From an uncultured Lachnospiraceae bacterium (GTDB lineage: Bacteria > Bacillota > Clostridia > Lachnospirales > Lachnospiraceae): a stretch of 64,000 nucleotides of DNA. Shown here piece after piece: positions 10,504 through 19,825 of this stretch; position 1 is the first letter of the stretch; the number at the start of each line of letters is the position of its first letter. The notes below the pieces were generated by a model, which saw only the letters and a list, made by a program, of their open reading frames with translations, was not told where the DNA came from and made no database searches. The translations under genes were made by a program, and so were the position numbers. The DNA lies in the NCBI GenBank assembly GCA_949743325.1, contig CATJTQ010000121.1, positions 1 to 64,000 on the forward strand. The letters run 5' to 3'.

Positions 10504-10532
10504 ATTTTACCATATAAGGAAAACTATTTCAA
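10504..10532 (-). promoter_or_regulatory. Putative sigma-A promoter for carAB
   Basis: On the minus strand TTGAAA (10532-10527), a 17-base spacer and TAAAAT (10509-10504) form a good vegetative promoter 80-110 bases before carA. It diverges from the promoter of the glycosyltransferase gene, whose -35 box is about 22 bases away. Confidence 0.6.
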
Positions 10533-10554
10533 CTATTTATTAAAAAAAATGACA

Positions 10555-10582
10555 TTGCAGCAATCTGCAAATATGCTATAAT
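10555..10582 (+). promoter_or_regulatory. Putative sigma-A promoter for the CgeB-like glycosyltransferase gene
   Basis: TTGCAG (10555-10560), a 16-base spacer, then TATAAT (10577-10582) preceded by TGC, which makes an extended -10. Transcription would begin near 10589, giving a leader of about 100 bases that starts with the hairpin at 10592-10613. Confidence 0.6.
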
Positions 10583-10591
10583 TTATTTATA

Positions 10592-10613
10592 ACCAAATCC
10601 TGAGGTATTTGGT
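10592..10613 (+). promoter_or_regulatory. Hairpin at the predicted 5' end of the glycosyltransferase mRNA
   Basis: ACCAAAT and ATTTGGT form a perfect 7-bp stem around CCTGAGGT, followed by TAATTTTTACCC. It would lie at the very start of the transcript. It could stabilise the mRNA, act as an operator (a dyad downstream of the -10 box) or work as a weak attenuator. I know of no family match. Confidence 0.4.
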
Positions 10614-10688
10614 AATTTTTACCCAAACTATTCTTCTCTGCATATTTGCGGCAGTAACAAAAATTAAAATAATAAAGGAATCTAAATT

Positions 10689-11849
10689 ATGAGAATACTT
10701 ATGTACAAATGGAGAGCTTACAATCATGTAGATGTTGAAGGAAACCTTTTAATAAGAGGTCACAAAATAGATATTATAGAAGATACTATTTACAATGTGG
10801 AAAGCCAGCCCGAATTAGAAAAAAAAATTAGTGACGCATTGGAAACTTCAGCATACGATATTTTCTTTTCAATAAACTATTTTCCACTAATATCGGATAT
10901 ATGTGAAGCACATTCACTCCCGTATATTTATTGGACATGCGACAGTCAAATTACATGTATGCACCACAACAGTATATTTAACTCCTGCAATATCGGATTT
11001 TTATTTGATTATACTGATTTTGAGACTTTTAAAAATATCGGTGCCAACGTACACTATCTTCCCCTGGCCGGCGCTGTGGACAGAATAGAATATATGCTGG
11101 CATCATCTGATGATCTTGAAAATTTTAAAAGTGAAGTATCATTTATTGGAAGCATGTATAATAAAAATATGTATGACAAGGTACGTGAACATTTACCTGA
11201 TTATTTAACAGGATATTTTGACTGTGCACTAACTGTACAGCAAGATTTATATACTACCAATATACTTCCTAACATTCTGAACTCTGATATAATTTACGAG
11301 CTGCAGAAAGTAATATCAAAAAACCCATCCGCGCGGAGTCTTTCATCTGAGGCTGCTGTATTTTCTACTGCCGTACTTGGCTTTAAATCTGCACAGTTAG
11401 AAAGAAAGTCACGTCTTACTTCAATTTCTAAAAAATGCAGACTGGATGTATATACTGATGATGAGAAGGTGGAATTTGGATTTGCTCAAAATAAAGGCGA
11501 AGTAAATTATTGGCAGGATGCGCCTAAAGTTTTCAATCAAAGCGATATTAACATTAATCTCACGATAAAAAATATACGCACCGGAATTCCGTTAAGAGTG
11601 TTTGATGTTCTTTCAAGCAACGGCTTTTTAATTACTAACTTGCAAGCTGAAATGCCTATGTATTTTGAGAATAATGTTGACTTAGTATGGTTTTCAAGCC
11701 CGATTGAGTTTGAAGAGAAAATTTTATATTATTTAAAACACGAAGATGAAAGAAGAAAAATAGCTTTAAGAGGCTTAAATAAAATAAAGGAACAGCATAC
11801 ATACCAACACCGTTTTAACGAGATGGCAAATACTGTCCCTAATATTTAA
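10689..11849 (+). CDS. DUF3880/CgeB-like glycosyltransferase
   Basis: A 386-residue protein with a DUF3880-type N-terminal half (residues 1-130, DIFFSINYFPLISDICEAHSLPYIYWTCDS). The C-terminal half (about 270-380) is a GT-B glycosyltransferase domain (TGIPLRVFDVLSSNGFLITN). This layout matches CgeB-like proteins; Bacillus CgeB is linked to maturation of the outermost spore layer. The donor and acceptor are unknown. The ATG follows AAAGGAATCTAAATT, a good Shine-Dalgarno sequence. It converges on galE, and the two stop codons abut at 11849/11850 with no room for a separate terminator. No signal peptide is visible, so it should be cytoplasmic. Confidence 0.75.
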   Translation: MRILMYKWRAYNHVDVEGNLLIRGHKIDIIEDTIYNVESQPELEKKISDALETSAYDIFFSINYFPLISDICEAHSLPYIYWTCDSQITCMHHNSIFNSCNIGFLFDYTDFETFKNIGANVHYLPLAGAVDRIEYMLASSDDLENFKSEVSFIGSMYNKNMYDKVREHLPDYLTGYFDCALTVQQDLYTTNILPNILNSDIIYELQKVISKNPSARSLSSEAAVFSTAVLGFKSAQLERKSRLTSISKKCRLDVYTDDEKVEFGFAQNKGEVNYWQDAPKVFNQSDININLTIKNIRTGIPLRVFDVLSSNGFLITNLQAEMPMYFENNVDLVWFSSPIEFEEKILYYLKHEDERRKIALRGLNKIKEQHTYQHRFNEMANTVPNI

Positions 11850-12863
11850 CTATTTATACCCATCTGGATTATTTTTCTGCCAATTCCATGAATCGCGGCA
11901 CATATCATCTAGAGTAAGATCGGCGCTCCATCCTAAAACCTCCTGGGCTTTGGAGGCATCAGCGTAACATTTGGCAATGTCTCCGTCTCTTCTTCCGACA
12001 ATTTTATATGGTATCTCAACTTCATTAACTTTTGAAAATGCTTTTACCATATCAAGAACACTGTAGCCTACGCCGGTTCCAAGGTTAAATACTTCAACTC
12101 CCTGATGATTTTCACAATAATTAACAGCAGACACATGACCTTTTGCCAAATCTACAACATGAATATAATCGCGTACTCCTGTTCCGTCATGTGTATCATA
12201 GTCATTGCCAAAAACTTTGAGCTGCTCTAGCTTTCCTATTGCAACTTGCGTAATATAAGGCATTAGATTATTGGGAATACCGTTTGGCATCTCTCCGATT
12301 CTGCCGCTTGCATGTGCACCAATAGGGTTAAAATATCTTAAAAGCACAACAGAGAGATTTTTATCTGCCACAGCCGCATCTTGTAAAATATCTTCAATCA
12401 TAAATTTTGTCTTTCCATATGGATTAGTACATCCTCCTGTAGGCATATCCTCTGTAATCGGAACTTTCTTAGGATTACCGTACACTGTCGCTGAAGAGCT
12501 GAAAACAATATTTTTCACATTATACTGCTCCATAAGTTCCAATATTGTCAAAGTTGAGCCAATGTTATTACGGTAATATTTTAGTGGTAGTGAAACTGAT
12601 TCACCGACAGACTTTAATCCCGCAAAATGTATTACAGAATCAATATTATTTTCTGAAAAAACTGGCTCTAACATTTTCCTATCAGTCGCATCCACAGCAT
12701 AAACTTTAACAGATTTTCCGGAAATTTCTTCTATCCTCTTTATTACTTCGGGACTGCTGTTATCAAAATTATCAACTATTATTACTTCATAACCTGCATC
12801 CATCAGCTCTACCGCAGTATGTGAACCGATAAATCCGGCTCCTCCTGCCAATAAAATTGCCAT
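11850..12863 (-). CDS. galE: UDP-glucose 4-epimerase
   Basis: A 337-residue extended short-chain dehydrogenase. The NAD-binding motif is GGAGFIGSH (residues 7-15). The catalytic set is the SSSATVYG loop (122-129) plus Tyr149 and Lys153 (YGKTK). The downstream RYFNPIGAH and the C-terminal GWSADLTLDDMC are classic GalE sequences. It interconverts UDP-glucose and UDP-galactose, supplying sugar donors for surface glycans and for galactose catabolism. No other Leloir-pathway gene is nearby. It converges on the glycosyltransferase gene, which may use a product of this enzyme, although that link is only positional. Confidence 0.96.
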   Translation of the reverse strand: MAILLAGGAGFIGSHTAVELMDAGYEVIIVDNFDNSSPEVIKRIEEISGKSVKVYAVDATDRKMLEPVFSENNIDSVIHFAGLKSVGESVSLPLKYYRNNIGSTLTILELMEQYNVKNIVFSSSATVYGNPKKVPITEDMPTGGCTNPYGKTKFMIEDILQDAAVADKNLSVVLLRYFNPIGAHASGRIGEMPNGIPNNLMPYITQVAIGKLEQLKVFGNDYDTHDGTGVRDYIHVVDLAKGHVSAVNYCENHQGVEVFNLGTGVGYSVLDMVKAFSKVNEVEIPYKIVGRRDGDIAKCYADASKAQEVLGWSADLTLDDMCRDSWNWQKNNPDGYK

Positions 12864-12973
12864 ATTTAATCATCTCACTTTTCATATTATTTTTGAAATA
12901 TTTTCAGACATACGCTTATATATTGTCTCACTAATTTATTAATTTTTCAATATATTTTTAATTTAAGTTTCCT

Positions 12974-13000
12974 CCTTTTGCAATTTTAAATTCCAAAAGG
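12974..13000 (-). other. Inverted repeat covering an orphan Shine-Dalgarno-like sequence
   Basis: CCTTTTG (12974-12980) and CAAAAGG (12994-13000) can pair. Read on the minus strand the downstream arm runs into CAAAAGGAGG, a perfect ribosome-binding sequence, yet no ATG, GTG or TTG follows within 12 bases. It lies between the acidic protein gene and galE. A nearby perfect dyad, AGTGAT-ATA-ATCACT, occupies 13013-13027. Function unknown. Confidence 0.3.
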
Positions 13001-13080
13001 TATACATTTCCAAGTGATATAATCACTCTGCAAAGAAAATTCTTGCAAAGCTATGCTTATATTTTCTATGTCAGACGCAA

Positions 13081-13776
13081 TCACTCAAAATCATCTTCTG
13101 ATATTTCAAATTTCTCTGCATAAACATTGTCATAAACAATATCTTCCTCATAATCATCTTCCGATATTTCAAAATCATTTCCAAATATTGAATAACTTTG
13201 GCTATCATTTCTGTTAGAATTTATTGATCTTGGATTAAATTTTCTCTGTTTATCTTTTAATATCTTTAATTCCCTGTCTGTAAATAAATCTGCATAATCG
13301 TCAAGATTAGTGTCATCCCATAACATCCCGGCATCAAATTCTGTATCAAAATCCAAAAATTTGGTATTAAAACAACTATCTTTACTATAAGTATAACTAA
13401 TTTCATGCATTTCCTCTATACTTTGTGCATTTACCTTCTGACCATCTTCAAAATTGTTACAATTCTCTTTAGTATCCTCAAAATCCTGATTTTGTATTTC
13501 CACTACCAGTTCATTAAGCGCTTGCTTCTCTTCATCAGTTAAATTTACCTGCTTTGATATATCTTCTTCGTTTTGAGTATTTTTATTAGGCGTTTTTACT
13601 TGCTTATGTACTTTTTCCTTATTGACTGCAGATTTTTTCTTTGGTGAAGAAGCTTTTACTTGTTTTGAAAATCTGCCTTTAGCTTCATAAAAAACTATTG
13701 TCCTCATCATATCTTGTAATATCCTTTTACGCCTCTGTGCTTTATCTTTAGTAATTGTAGCAATTTTCTTTTCCAT
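13081..13776 (-). CDS. Hypothetical protein with basic N-terminus and acidic repeated C-terminus
   Basis: I do not recognise this 231-residue protein. It has no signal peptide or membrane segment. Residues 1-70 are strongly basic (KAQRRKRILQDMMR) and contain a recurring KQV motif (SKQVKAS, HKQVKTP, then SKQVNLT). Residues 75-231 are acidic and rich in Asn, Asp and Glu. The C-terminus repeats a module: FEISEDDYEED near 205 and FEISEDDFE at the very end. Such a charge-split, low-complexity chain is probably largely disordered. The start is well supported by AGGAGGGTTGAT before the ATG. It is separated by about 300 bases from the sortase gene on the other strand. Confidence 0.7.
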   Translation of the reverse strand: MEKKIATITKDKAQRRKRILQDMMRTIVFYEAKGRFSKQVKASSPKKKSAVNKEKVHKQVKTPNKNTQNEEDISKQVNLTDEEKQALNELVVEIQNQDFEDTKENCNNFEDGQKVNAQSIEEMHEISYTYSKDSCFNTKFLDFDTEFDAGMLWDDTNLDDYADLFTDRELKILKDKQRKFNPRSINSNRNDSQSYSIFGNDFEISEDDYEEDIVYDNVYAEKFEISEDDFE

Positions 13777-14078
13777 ATCAACCCTCCTACTGTTTTGTCA
13801 AAAGTCATTTTCAATATACTAATAGCACATTATTGATTCGCTGCTTCCCCAATCTTTTAAATTATAAATGATTTTTAAGTAATATTCAATCCTTTATATT
13901 GAACTTAATATAATAAAAAATCTATATCATCACAATGCCTTATCAAAAACATAATTTTCGACAAAATACATATATACGAAAAAAATCTAATATCTGACTT
14001 ACAAATATATTGTGCTTGTAAATAACTATTTTTTATGATAAATTTTATATAGAAAATACATAGAAAGAGTGATGTTAA
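13777..14078. other. 302-bp divergent intergenic region
   Basis: A very AT-rich gap between the divergent acidic protein and sortase genes. It should hold both promoters, but I cannot choose convincing boxes. No conserved RNA structure or small gene with a ribosome binding site is visible. Confidence 0.5.
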
Positions 14079-14960
14079 ATGAATTCAATTAAAGAAAAAT
14101 TTTTGAATTTAGACAAAAACAAAAAAATTGCAATTATATGTGCAATTGCTGTTATATTTACAGCAATTATAGTTGTTGTATTTATTGTTTTTGGAGATTC
14201 AAAAGAAGAACCGCTTCCAACTCCAACACCAAAACCCACTCCAACGGTCACGCCTACTCCGACACCAGAACCTACTCCAACGCCTGAGCCAATTCCAATT
14301 GATTTTGCGTCATGGCAGTCTTACAACCCTGATGTATATGCATGGATATATGTTCCAGAAACAAGCGTGAATTATCCAATTTTACAAAGTGCAACCGACA
14401 ACGCTTATTACCTTGACTACAACATTGACGGCTCTAAAGGATATCCCGGATGTATATACTCAGAAAATCTTAACTCCAAAGATTTTTCTGATATGCACAC
14501 AGTACTCTACGGACACAATATGCATGCAGGATACACTTATAAAAACCTTGACGGCACTATGTTTAGAACGCTGCATAAATTTGAAGATGCAGATTTTTTC
14601 AATGCCAACCGTTATTTTTATATTTATACACACAATCAAATACTTACATATGAGATATTTGCAGCTTACACATATGACGACAGGCATTTGTTAAACTGCT
14701 ACGCCCTTGAGACAGACGGAGTTTTCCAAGAATATATCAATAATATTTATCTACAGAAAAAAGGACATATCAGAGAAGACGCAATGAGAGTCACCGCTGC
14801 AGATAAAATTGTAACATTGGAAACATGCACAGGCAACTCTTCAACAAGATGGCTTGTAGTTGGTGTTCTTAGAAACCAGGAACATGGTCTGTATAAGGAA
14901 CTGCCTGATGACTCGACAACTAAAGCGGCAGTCAGCGTATCATCCTACTCTGGTCAGTAA
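14079..14960 (+). CDS. Class B sortase
   Basis: A 293-residue membrane-anchored transpeptidase. An N-terminal transmembrane helix (about 17-38) is followed by a Pro-Thr stalk (about 46-72, PTPTPKPTPT-type repeats) that would span the wall. The sortase domain begins near 78. The catalytic triad is visible: His146 (LYGHNM), Cys250 (TLETC) and Arg257 (STRWLVVG). The sequence after the Cys and the long helix-containing insert fit class B. Class B sortases attach heme-uptake proteins or pilins to peptidoglycan or to each other; no substrate with a sorting signal occurs in this window. The gene is followed after 39 bases by a YwqG-like gene, probably co-transcribed. Confidence 0.9.
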   Translation: MNSIKEKFLNLDKNKKIAIICAIAVIFTAIIVVVFIVFGDSKEEPLPTPTPKPTPTVTPTPTPEPTPTPEPIPIDFASWQSYNPDVYAWIYVPETSVNYPILQSATDNAYYLDYNIDGSKGYPGCIYSENLNSKDFSDMHTVLYGHNMHAGYTYKNLDGTMFRTLHKFEDADFFNANRYFYIYTHNQILTYEIFAAYTYDDRHLLNCYALETDGVFQEYINNIYLQKKGHIREDAMRVTAADKIVTLETCTGNSSTRWLVVGVLRNQEHGLYKELPDDSTTKAAVSVSSYSGQ

Positions 14961-14999
14961 CGATAATCATTTATAAATAATTAACAAGGAGAGATTATT

Positions 15000-15731
15000 A
15001 TGGAAATACCCAAAATATTAGAGCGATATAAGGATTATTTACAATCGTCGGTAAAACTAAGCAACAGAATTATTTTTACAGAAGAAGATACTAAACCATG
15101 GGAAAGCAAGCTGGGAGGATGCCCATACCTTGAAGATACAGAAGATTATCCCAAAGATGAAGACGGTCGGCCAATGATGTTTCTTGCACAAATCAACTTG
15201 ACGGAAATGCCTCCTCTGCCGAATTTTCCCCAAAAAGGAATTCTGCAGTTTTATATTAAAGACTCTGATTTATATGGGCTTGACGAAAATTGTTCAGTAA
15301 AATATATTGCAGATTATAGAACTGACGAAACTACTCTTATTAAAGAAAATCCATACCGCTGCAGTTATGAATCCTTTGAGCCGTTCAGCACTGACTGCAA
15401 AATAACATTTGTGCAGGAAGAGATGTTTATTGAAACAAGCTGTCAGGAATTTGAAGATACTTTTGAAGATGTAACAGCTGAAGAGAATGACGCGCTATTC
15501 GACTTATGCTGTACAGGCGAGAGCCGTGTAGGAGGTTATCCGTATTTTGTTCAACAGGCTCCCGCATACTATGAAGATGATGACATAGACGTACTGCTCC
15601 TCCAGCTTGACGTCGACGATACAAGCGGACTGATGTTCGGTGATTCAGGAAACTGTAATTTTTTGATATCCCAAAAAGAACTTGATAAACTGGATTTTTC
15701 TCTAGTTGAATATGATTGGCAGTGCTGTTAG
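15000..15731 (+). CDS. YwqG-like (DUF1963) protein
   Basis: A 243-residue cytoplasmic protein that fits the YwqG/DUF1963 family. Marks are SKLGGCPYL near residue 36, MMFLAQINLTEMP near 58, GILQFYI near 79, and the C-terminal LLLQLDVDDTSGLMFGDSGNCNFLI. The family has no established biochemical function. The sequence is strongly acidic. AAGGAGAGATTATT precedes the ATG. It sits 39 bases after the sortase gene on the same strand, and its stop lies five bases from the end of the convergent uvrC. Confidence 0.75.
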   Translation: MEIPKILERYKDYLQSSVKLSNRIIFTEEDTKPWESKLGGCPYLEDTEDYPKDEDGRPMMFLAQINLTEMPPLPNFPQKGILQFYIKDSDLYGLDENCSVKYIADYRTDETTLIKENPYRCSYESFEPFSTDCKITFVQEEMFIETSCQEFEDTFEDVTAEENDALFDLCCTGESRVGGYPYFVQQAPAYYEDDDIDVLLLQLDVDDTSGLMFGDSGNCNFLISQKELDKLDFSLVEYDWQCC

Positions 15732-15735
15732 CGGA

Positions 15736-17739
15736 CTATTCCTTCTTATTGTGAAAGAATTCATATATACTAACAGCAGCATTATGATTTAATGAAGGCG
15801 TCTCCTCTAATTTTTCAATAGACGCTTTCATTATATCTTCAATTGAACCAAATTTCTTCATAAGATTTTTTCGCCTTGCCGGACCAATTCCTGGTATATC
15901 ATCAAGAATTGATTTGACCTGTGTCTTGTCCCTAAGTGAGCGGTGAAACTCTATAGCAAATCTATGGGCCTCGTCCTGTATTCTTGTTATAAGTTTAAAT
16001 CCCTCGCTGTAACGGTCAATTGCAATTTCTTCATTGTGATAAAACAGTCCTCTTGTACGGTGATGATCATCTTTTACCATGCCGCATACTGGTATATCTA
16101 AATTAAGCTTGCTTAATACATCCTCCGCAATATTCACCTGACCTTTACCGCCGTCCATCATTATTAAATCAGGAAATTTAGTAAATGAACTCTCAACAAT
16201 TTCATCTGTTTTTTTGTTGGAATTCTCCTTCTTTTCCCTTATTCCATGTTCAAATCTTCTTGTTAAAACTTCTTCCATACTTGCATAATCATTAGGACCT
16301 ATAACTGACTTTATTTTAAACTTTCTATAATCATGTCTGCTAGGTTTACCCTTTTCATATACAATCATTGAACCTACAGATTCAAAACCGCTTGTATTTG
16401 ATATATCAAAGGCCTCTATCCTCTCCAGTTTTTCCAATTGCAGCCAATTCTTTATTTCCTTAACCGCACCTATAGTTCTGCCTTCTTCTCTTTTTATTCT
16501 ATCTTTATCTTTAGTCAGAACCATCTTAGCATTAGTCGCAGCCAGCTCCACAAGCTTTTCTTTAGTTCCCTTGCTTGGAACCTTTAAGTAAACTTTAGCC
16601 CCCCTCTTTTCACTTAGCCAACTGCCGATTATTTCCATGTCCTCAATCTTTTCCTGAAGCATAATCTCCCTTGGTATCATAGGCGTTCCACTGTAAAACT
16701 GCTTTACAAATTCAGATAAAATACTGCTTCTTGTATCAGCAGTAGCTACACGTATATAGAAATGCTCTCTGCCAATCATTCTGCCGCCTCGTATAAAAAA
16801 CACCTGAACTACCGCGTCATCACCTTCCTGCGCCATAGCGAGCACATCCTTATCTTCACCGTCAAAATTGGTAATTTTCTGCTTTTGGGCAATTTGTTTA
16901 ACACTGTTTAACAGCTCACGATATTCGATTGCCTTCTCAAATTCCATAGCTTCAGAAGCATCTAACATCTTTTCTTCAAGCTCTTTTGCTATCGGTTTAA
17001 AATTCCCATTTAAAAATTCCAGAACTTCATTAATGGACTTTCTGTAATCTTCTGAACTGATTTTTCCCATACATGGAGCTTCGCACTGCCCGATATGGTA
17101 ATTCAGGCATGGTCTTTCTTTACCAATATCTCTAGGCAAAACTCGGCTGCATGTTCTTATTTTATATATCTTCCTTATCAATTCTATCGTATCTTTTACT
17201 GCTCCGGCGCTTGTATAAGGTCCAAAATATTTTGCTTTATCCTTTTTTAACTCACGAGTAAAAATAACTCTTGGAAAACTCTCGGCAACAGTAACCTTGA
17301 TATATGGATATGTCTTATCATCTTTCAATACTGTATTATATTTGGGCCGATGTTCCTTTATTAGATTACATTCCAACACCAAAGCCTCCAGTTCTGAATC
17401 GGTTATAATATATTCAAATCTGCAAATTTTTGAGACCATTCTGTCAATTTTCGCACCTTTGCTGCGGCTTTTTTGAAAATACTGACGCACACGATTTTTT
17501 AAGCTGATAGCTTTTCCCACATATATTATGGCGTCTTTTGCATCATGCATAATATAAACTCCCGGCTTACCCGGGAGTTTTTTTAATTCTTCTTCAATAT
17601 CAAAAATACTTTCTTCTATTGAATTATTTTCTAAAATACTGCTTTCAGATTCCTTATTTTCTGTTTTATTATTTTCTGCTTTGTTTTTTTTATATTTTAT
17701 TTCATTTGACATATTTTTTGAGTGTTGCACGAACTGCAC
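15736..17739 (-). CDS. uvrC: UvrABC system protein C (excinuclease subunit)
   Basis: Nucleotide-excision-repair endonuclease. The GIY-YIG domain starts with [23 protein letters not shown] (about 55-77). The UVR motif follows near 245-280 (KAIEYRELL). The RNase H-like C-terminal nuclease ([11 protein letters not shown]) and the tandem HhH region ([15 protein letters not shown]) close the protein. It incises both sides of a lesion loaded by UvrB. UvrC normally starts just before [15 protein letters not shown], but this frame has about 45 extra charged, Asn/Glu/Lys-rich residues. Candidate starts are GTG 17739, GTG 17730 (GGGAAGGG eight bases upstream) and ATG 17712. All overlap the end of the upstream gene, implying translational coupling. 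Confidence 0.93.
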   Translation of the reverse strand: MQFVQHSKNMSNEIKYKKNKAENNKTENKESESSILENNSIEESIFDIEEELKKLPGKPGVYIMHDAKDAIIYVGKAISLKNRVRQYFQKSRSKGAKIDRMVSKICRFEYIITDSELEALVLECNLIKEHRPKYNTVLKDDKTYPYIKVTVAESFPRVIFTRELKKDKAKYFGPYTSAGAVKDTIELIRKIYKIRTCSRVLPRDIGKERPCLNYHIGQCEAPCMGKISSEDYRKSINEVLEFLNGNFKPIAKELEEKMLDASEAMEFEKAIEYRELLNSVKQIAQKQKITNFDGEDKDVLAMAQEGDDAVVQVFFIRGGRMIGREHFYIRVATADTRSSILSEFVKQFYSGTPMIPREIMLQEKIEDMEIIGSWLSEKRGAKVYLKVPSKGTKEKLVELAATNAKMVLTKDKDRIKREEGRTIGAVKEIKNWLQLEKLERIEAFDISNTSGFESVGSMIVYEKGKPSRHDYRKFKIKSVIGPNDYASMEEVLTRRFEHGIREKKENSNKKTDEIVESSFTKFPDLIMMDGGKGQVNIAEDVLSKLNLDIPVCGMVKDDHHRTRGLFYHNEEIAIDRYSEGFKLITRIQDEAHRFAIEFHRSLRDKTQVKSILDDIPGIGPARRKNLMKKFGSIEDIMKASIEKLEETPSLNHNAAVSIYEFFHNKKE

Positions 17740-19315
17740 CCTTCCCTGCTACTAATTCTTCAAAATATTTTTCAACAAGCTCAGCTACTCCCGCATTATA
17801 TAGATCCAATCCAAAAATCCTCTTATCTGATAATATAGGCTGAAGCTGTGAATGAAATGAACCTGTATCTCCAAGCTTAATATTTTCCACATAAGGACAT
17901 ACTGACTCCAGCAATGGATCAGGACTTAATTCAAACTTATTACCGTCGTCATCTATTCCCATTAAATAACGGCACCATCCCGCAAGAACCAGCGGAATAA
18001 GCTTCAAATCTTTGACATCAAGTTTATCACTATCCATATATGCCTTGATAGTCTCACCAAAGCGAATAGACAGTTTCTGCGATGTATCAGTTGCAATTCT
18101 CTGCGGCGTGTCAGGCATAAATGGATTTGGAACACGAACACCTAACACCTCATCAATAAAATCTTTTGGACTGATTATCCCAGGATTAACAACTACAGGA
18201 AGTCCTTCTTCATATCCTACTATCTCCACAAGTCTCTTTAACTGCGGATCTTCCATCTCTTTGTAAATAGCGGTGTATGATAGAAGACAACCAAAGACAG
18301 CCAACGCCGTATGTAATGGATTTAGACAAGTACACACTTTCATTTTCTCAACTTTGTCAACAGTCTCCCTGTCAGTATAAATTATTCCTGCTTCGTCAAG
18401 CGGAAGTCTTCCGTTAGGAAAATGATCTTCAATTACTAAATACTGCGGCTCCTCTGCATTGACAAACGGCGCAACAAAAGTTTTCTTGGCGGTAACTGCC
18501 GCCTCAACATCTTCAAAACCAGCATCTGTAAGCATTTTCTTAACACTTTCATCTGGCCGAGGAGTTATTTTATCAATCATTGACCAAGTAAAAGATACTT
18601 TGTCTGCATTGTTTATATATGCCTTAAATCCAGAATTTACAAGACCTTTTTCTTCCCATTTTGACGCAAATTCATTAACCGCGTCATACAATTTAGTTCC
18701 ATTGTGAGAACAGTTGTCCATACTAACTAAAGCAACTGGTAACTCTCCGTTTAAAAATCTCTCATACATAAGGGCTGTAAACTTTCCAATATAACTGGAC
18801 GCTTTATCAGGACCATTTTCAAAATCCGCTGACACATTTGCCAAGTAATCACCCGATGCATTTTTAAGACTATACCCTTTCTCTGTTATAGTAAAACTTA
18901 CCATCGATAGTGACGGCGCTGTAAAGATTTCTTTTAATCTTCCAAAATCCGTCTCATTAGTCTCATCCATCTGCAATGATTCCACAATACTTCCAATAAC
19001 ATTTTTCTCAATTGTTCCATTTGACTTTAATGTAACAAGTAAACTTAAATTATCATGAGGAGCATACATTTTATCAATAATCTCGTAGTCATACCCTTCA
19101 GCAACAATAAGTCCGGTTTTCATCTTTCCTTCATCAAGCAGTTTCTGCAAAACGGCGGCGGGAAATGCACGGAAAATATTACCTGCTCCAAGATGAAGCC
19201 ACTGCGGATTTTCTTTTGTGGCAGCGGCGACCGCCTGCCTGTCAAACTTTGGAAGAATAAATCCTTCATCTTCCCAAATCTTTTTATTTTGTAATTGTTC
19301 AGCGTTTAATTTCAT
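17702..19315 (-). CDS. Mannitol dehydrogenase family protein, probable fructuronate reductase
   Basis: A 537-residue NAD(P)-dependent polyol/uronate dehydrogenase. The N-terminal Rossmann region shows [13 protein letters not shown] (residues 39-51). The central segment shows MDNCSHNG and later [13 protein letters not shown], both typical of the mannitol dehydrogenase/UxuB family. UxuB reduces fructuronate to mannonate in glucuronate breakdown; other family members act on mannitol, tagaturonate or arabinitol. The presence of KDPG aldolase and KDG kinase genes 7 kb away favours the uronate role, but the substrate is inferred. The ribosome binding site is weak and distant. The 3' end overlaps uvrC. 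Confidence 0.8.
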   Translation of the reverse strand: MKLNAEQLQNKKIWEDEGFILPKFDRQAVAAATKENPQWLHLGAGNIFRAFPAAVLQKLLDEGKMKTGLIVAEGYDYEIIDKMYAPHDNLSLLVTLKSNGTIEKNVIGSIVESLQMDETNETDFGRLKEIFTAPSLSMVSFTITEKGYSLKNASGDYLANVSADFENGPDKASSYIGKFTALMYERFLNGELPVALVSMDNCSHNGTKLYDAVNEFASKWEEKGLVNSGFKAYINNADKVSFTWSMIDKITPRPDESVKKMLTDAGFEDVEAAVTAKKTFVAPFVNAEEPQYLVIEDHFPNGRLPLDEAGIIYTDRETVDKVEKMKVCTCLNPLHTALAVFGCLLSYTAIYKEMEDPQLKRLVEIVGYEEGLPVVVNPGIISPKDFIDEVLGVRVPNPFMPDTPQRIATDTSQKLSIRFGETIKAYMDSDKLDVKDLKLIPLVLAGWCRYLMGIDDDGNKFELSPDPLLESVCPYVENIKLGDTGSFHSQLQPILSDKRIFGLDLYNAGVAELVEKYFEELVAGKGAVRATLKKYVK

Positions 19316-19400
19316 TTTGAAATACCATTCGCACCTTGCGTCCTTTCTTTATTATTGATATTTTAAAACTGTCAGTACAAAACTTCAAATATACATGAAC

Positions 19401-19748
19401 TTAACAGGCGCTTATTTCCTTTATGCTAAATTCATTTCCCTGCTGCAAATAAGTTTTTTGGCTCTCACAATAAGGACAAATCTTTCCATATTTTACTGTT
19501 TCATATGTCTGAGCACATTCTTCGCAAAATGTCACAGCCGGAATTTCTTCTACAATAAGTTTTGAATTCCTTAATATATCACTCTTTTTAACAACTGCCC
19601 AGTTCCAGCACTTTTGAAGATATTCCTCAATAATTCCCGACACTTCGCCGATCTCTAATGTTACAGATTCTACCTCTGTAAGATTATTATCTGCTGCAAC
19701 TTCTTCTACCATTTTTATCACATGAAATACTACCCCTAGTTCATGCAT
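19401..19748 (-). CDS. hypA: Hydrogenase nickel incorporation metallochaperone HypA
   Basis: A 115-residue protein of normal HypA length. It begins MHE, with His2 as the expected nickel ligand. Four cysteines form the zinc site: Cys75 and Cys78 (FCEEC) and Cys91 and Cys94 (CPYC). HypA hands nickel to [NiFe]-hydrogenase or urease together with HypB. GGGAGG precedes the ATG. It is the last gene of a run LUD-hypB-flavoprotein-hypA. No [NiFe]-hydrogenase or HypCDEF genes are present in this window. Confidence 0.93.
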   Translation of the reverse strand: MHELGVVFHVIKMVEEVAADNNLTEVESVTLEIGEVSGIIEEYLQKCWNWAVVKKSDILRNSKLIVEEIPAVTFCEECAQTYETVKYGKICPYCESQKTYLQQGNEFSIKEISAC

Positions 19749-19825
19749 TAAATTCCTCCCAAGAATTTTAACTCCGCCATCAATTAGTCAAATGACTTAT
19801 TACCGTGCTTTTTATTATTTAATTA

